A stretch of 64,000 nucleotides of DNA from the NCBI RefSeq assembly GCF_004118285.1, contig NZ_SDHY01000003.1, positions 248,001-312,000 on the forward strand. Direction: 5' to 3'. The notes beneath the pieces are model-generated. The model searched no databases. It was not told the origin of the DNA and saw nothing but the letters and a program-made list of their open reading frames with translations. This document shows, piece after piece, positions 62,684 to 64,000 of this stretch; the stretch's first letter is position 1, and each line of letters begins with the position of its first letter. The position numbers and the translations under genes are program-made. This DNA is from Aquirufa rosea (lineage in GTDB: Bacteria; Bacteroidota; Bacteroidia; Cytophagales; Spirosomataceae).

Positions 62684-63469
62684 CTATGCAGTAATTTTAG
62701 TGCCTCCTTCATTTAATAATACCTGACTTGCATGGCAAAGCCGAACGGTATTAACACCCTGAGATATGGCTTTAATAGCATTTTCTAATTTTGGAATCAT
62801 TCCTGCTGTTACGATTCCTTGCTCTTTCAATTGTAGGAATGAGGCTTCATGGATATGTGGAATCACGGAGTTATCATCTTCCGGATTGCTTAATACCCCA
62901 TTTTTTTCAAAACAATAGGTTAAGGTTACCTCGTAAAACTCACTCAAACCTATGGCGATAGCTTGGGCCATGGTGTCTGCGTTAGTGTTTAAAAGTTGCC
63001 CCTGTTTATCTGCTGTAATTGGGGCAAATACGGGATAATATCCCTGTTGCACTAATTCATGTAAAGCTTTTCCGTTTACTTGTTCAATATCACCTACCCA
63101 ACCATAATCAATGGGATGAGGTTTTCTTTTCTTGCTAAGTACAAGTGCCGCATCTGCCCCCGTTAAACCTAGCGCGTTCTTCTGCTTAGATTGTAAGGTT
63201 GCCGTGATGGATTTATTGATCCAGCCTGCATATACCATGGTGACAATCTTTAAACTGGCAGTATCAGTTACCCTACGACCCTCAATCATTTGGCTTTGTA
63301 TTCCTAGTTCTTTAGCCATTTCAGTGGCAATTTTTCCGCCTCCATGAACTAGGACAAAGGGGGATTTGATTTTGGAAATATCGGTCAAAAAAGCTTCCAA
63401 TAGAGGAGGGTTGTCTATGACATTTCCTCCTATTTTAATCACCTGAAGTTTGGGAAGGGCTGCGCTCAT
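62684..63469 (-). CDS. argB: N-acetylglutamate kinase
   Basis: A 261-residue amino-acid kinase phosphorylating N-acyl-glutamate. KIGGNVIDN near residue 12, VHGGGKIATEMAKELG near 42 and NTNADTMAQAIAIGL near 176 carry the phosphate- and substrate-binding glycines, Lys and Asp. In Bacteroidota with a succinylated route the substrate may be succinyl-glutamate. It lies 4 nt after argF'. Confidence 0.94.
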   Translation of the reverse strand: MSAALPKLQVIKIGGNVIDNPPLLEAFLTDISKIKSPFVLVHGGGKIATEMAKELGIQSQMIEGRRVTDTASLKIVTMVYAGWINKSITATLQSKQKNALGLTGADAALVLSKKRKPHPIDYGWVGDIEQVNGKALHELVQQGYYPVFAPITADKQGQLLNTNADTMAQAIAIGLSEFYEVTLTYCFEKNGVLSNPEDDNSVIPHIHEASFLQLKEQGIVTAGMIPKLENAIKAISQGVNTVRLCHASQVLLNEGGTKITA

Positions 63470-63473
63470 GTGT

Positions 63474-64000
63474 TTAAAATAAATAGGGACTTTCTTTTTT
63501 AGCTAGTGACAAAAGCATCTCTTTGAGTACTGTCTGAGCCGCCCAAACACGATTTCCAGCTTGTTGAACTACTATGGAATGCTCAGAATCCAACACAGCG
63601 TCTTCTACCACTACATTTCTTCTGACAGGTAAGCAGTGCATAAATTTGGCATCATTGGTTAGTTTCATTTTTTCCATGGTGACCATCCAAGCGGGATCTG
63701 AGTTAAGGATTTTTCCATATTCTTGGTAAGACGACCAGTTTTTGGCATAAATAAAATCAGCCCCTTCAAATGCTTCTTTAGGGTCATAACATATTTTCGC
63801 ATACCCGCTAAATTCAGGAGCTAATTCATAACCTTTAGGATGGGCAATAGTGAAGTCTACATCCGCATGATTCATCCATTCGGCAAATGAATTCGGTACA
63901 CATTGAGGTAAGGCTTTTACATGCGGAGCCCAAGTTAATACAACCTTAGGTCGCTCTGTTTTTTTAAATTCTTGAATGGTAATAAGGTCGGTCAAGGACT
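63474..64000 (-). CDS. argF': N-acyl-ornithine carbamoyltransferase (partial, N-terminus off window)
   Basis: The C-terminal 175 or so residues of a transcarbamylase, truncated by the window edge rather than by mutation. WAPHVKALPQCVPNSFAEWM, ADFIYAKNWSSYQEYG and FMHCLPVRRNVVVEDAVLDS are characteristic of the AOTCase/SOTCase branch, which carbamoylates N-acetyl- or N-succinyl-ornithine rather than free ornithine. The residue that separates the acetyl and succinyl types lies in the missing half. It leads argB-argE-argH, so arginine is probably made through acylated citrulline. Confidence 0.9.
   Translation of the reverse strand, partial: SLTDLITIQEFKKTERPKVVLTWAPHVKALPQCVPNSFAEWMNHADVDFTIAHPKGYELAPEFSGYAKICYDPKEAFEGADFIYAKNWSSYQEYGKILNSDPAWMVTMEKMKLTNDAKFMHCLPVRRNVVVEDAVLDSEHSIVVQQAGNRVWAAQTVLKEMLLSLAKKESPYLF

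Noticed and set aside
1-64000. CRISPR arrays, tRNA/rRNA genes, insertion sequences or prophage
   Set aside because: Reading the intergenic sequences showed no regularly spaced repeats, no cloverleaf-like sequence noticed, and no transposase, integrase or phage protein among the coding regions.

Overview
The window reads as ordinary chromosomal DNA of a low-GC Bacteroidota, most likely a Cytophagales member (Spirosomaceae-like is my guess from the gene set, not a measurement). The supporting signs are type IX secretion/gliding genes (porP-gldK-gldL-gldM-gldN, gldD, porT), a SusC/SusD pair, a TonB receptor paired with a DUF4249 lipoprotein, DUF4271, acyl-ornithine type arginine biosynthesis, type B L31, lack of obvious Shine-Dalgarno sequences, and many promoters fitting the Bacteroidota pattern TTTG-N19..21-TAnnTTTG. 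No tRNA, rRNA, CRISPR array, insertion sequence or prophage was recognised. All large genes appear intact; only the last (argF') is cut by the window edge.

Layout. 1-2.7 kb: branched-chain amino acid genes ilvC and leuA, separated by a 466-bp gap holding a terminator and a long palindromic element. 2.7-9 kb: MscS channel, an outer-membrane protein plus LptC, a SCO/cytochrome c/lipoprotein operon and recN. 9-12 kb: sucD, a DUF4271 membrane protein and hemD. 12-17.7 kb: the T9SS core locus porP-gldKLMN, closed by a strong terminator. 17.8-23.6 kb: a small HTH protein, pyruvate kinase, plsC, gldD and priA. 23.6-30.5 kb, minus strand: nitroreductase, a TolB-like propeller protein, and susC-susD. 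30.7-36.9 kb: adk-obgE, then on the minus strand rpmE, a GlmU-like protein, holB, hemC and an RmlD-like reductase. 37-46 kb: nrdA with a long leader, a glycosyltransferase pair, a YhhN lysoplasmalogenase homologue and a large FAD/Fe-S dehydrogenase. 46-51.7 kb: a NagB/PIG-L fusion with a HipB-like regulator, divergent from a TonB receptor/DUF4249 pair. 51.7-55.3 kb, minus strand: porT, ubiE, an AEC transporter and an orphan histidine kinase. 55.4-59 kb: a PadR-PspC-DUF2807 operon. 59-64 kb: a DUF1684 protein, ribE and the arginine cluster argF'-argB-argE-argH.

How the genes work together. PorP, GldK-N, GldD and PorT are parts of one machine, the type IX secretion system and its gliding motor, spread over three loci. 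SusC/SusD and the TonB/DUF4249 pair are two outer-membrane uptake systems without neighbouring degradative enzymes, so their substrates cannot be read from context. HemC and HemD make consecutive steps of haem synthesis from separate loci.

I do not see a clear-cut undescribed multi-gene system. The most distinctive unexplained signals are non-coding: a perfect 16-bp inverted repeat just before pyk, a near-perfect 34-bp palindrome beside the HipB-like gene, perfect inverted repeats before susC, padR and the small HTH gene, a long structured leader with a 46-codon ORF before nrdA, and a palindromic element after ilvC that may be a dispersed repeat.
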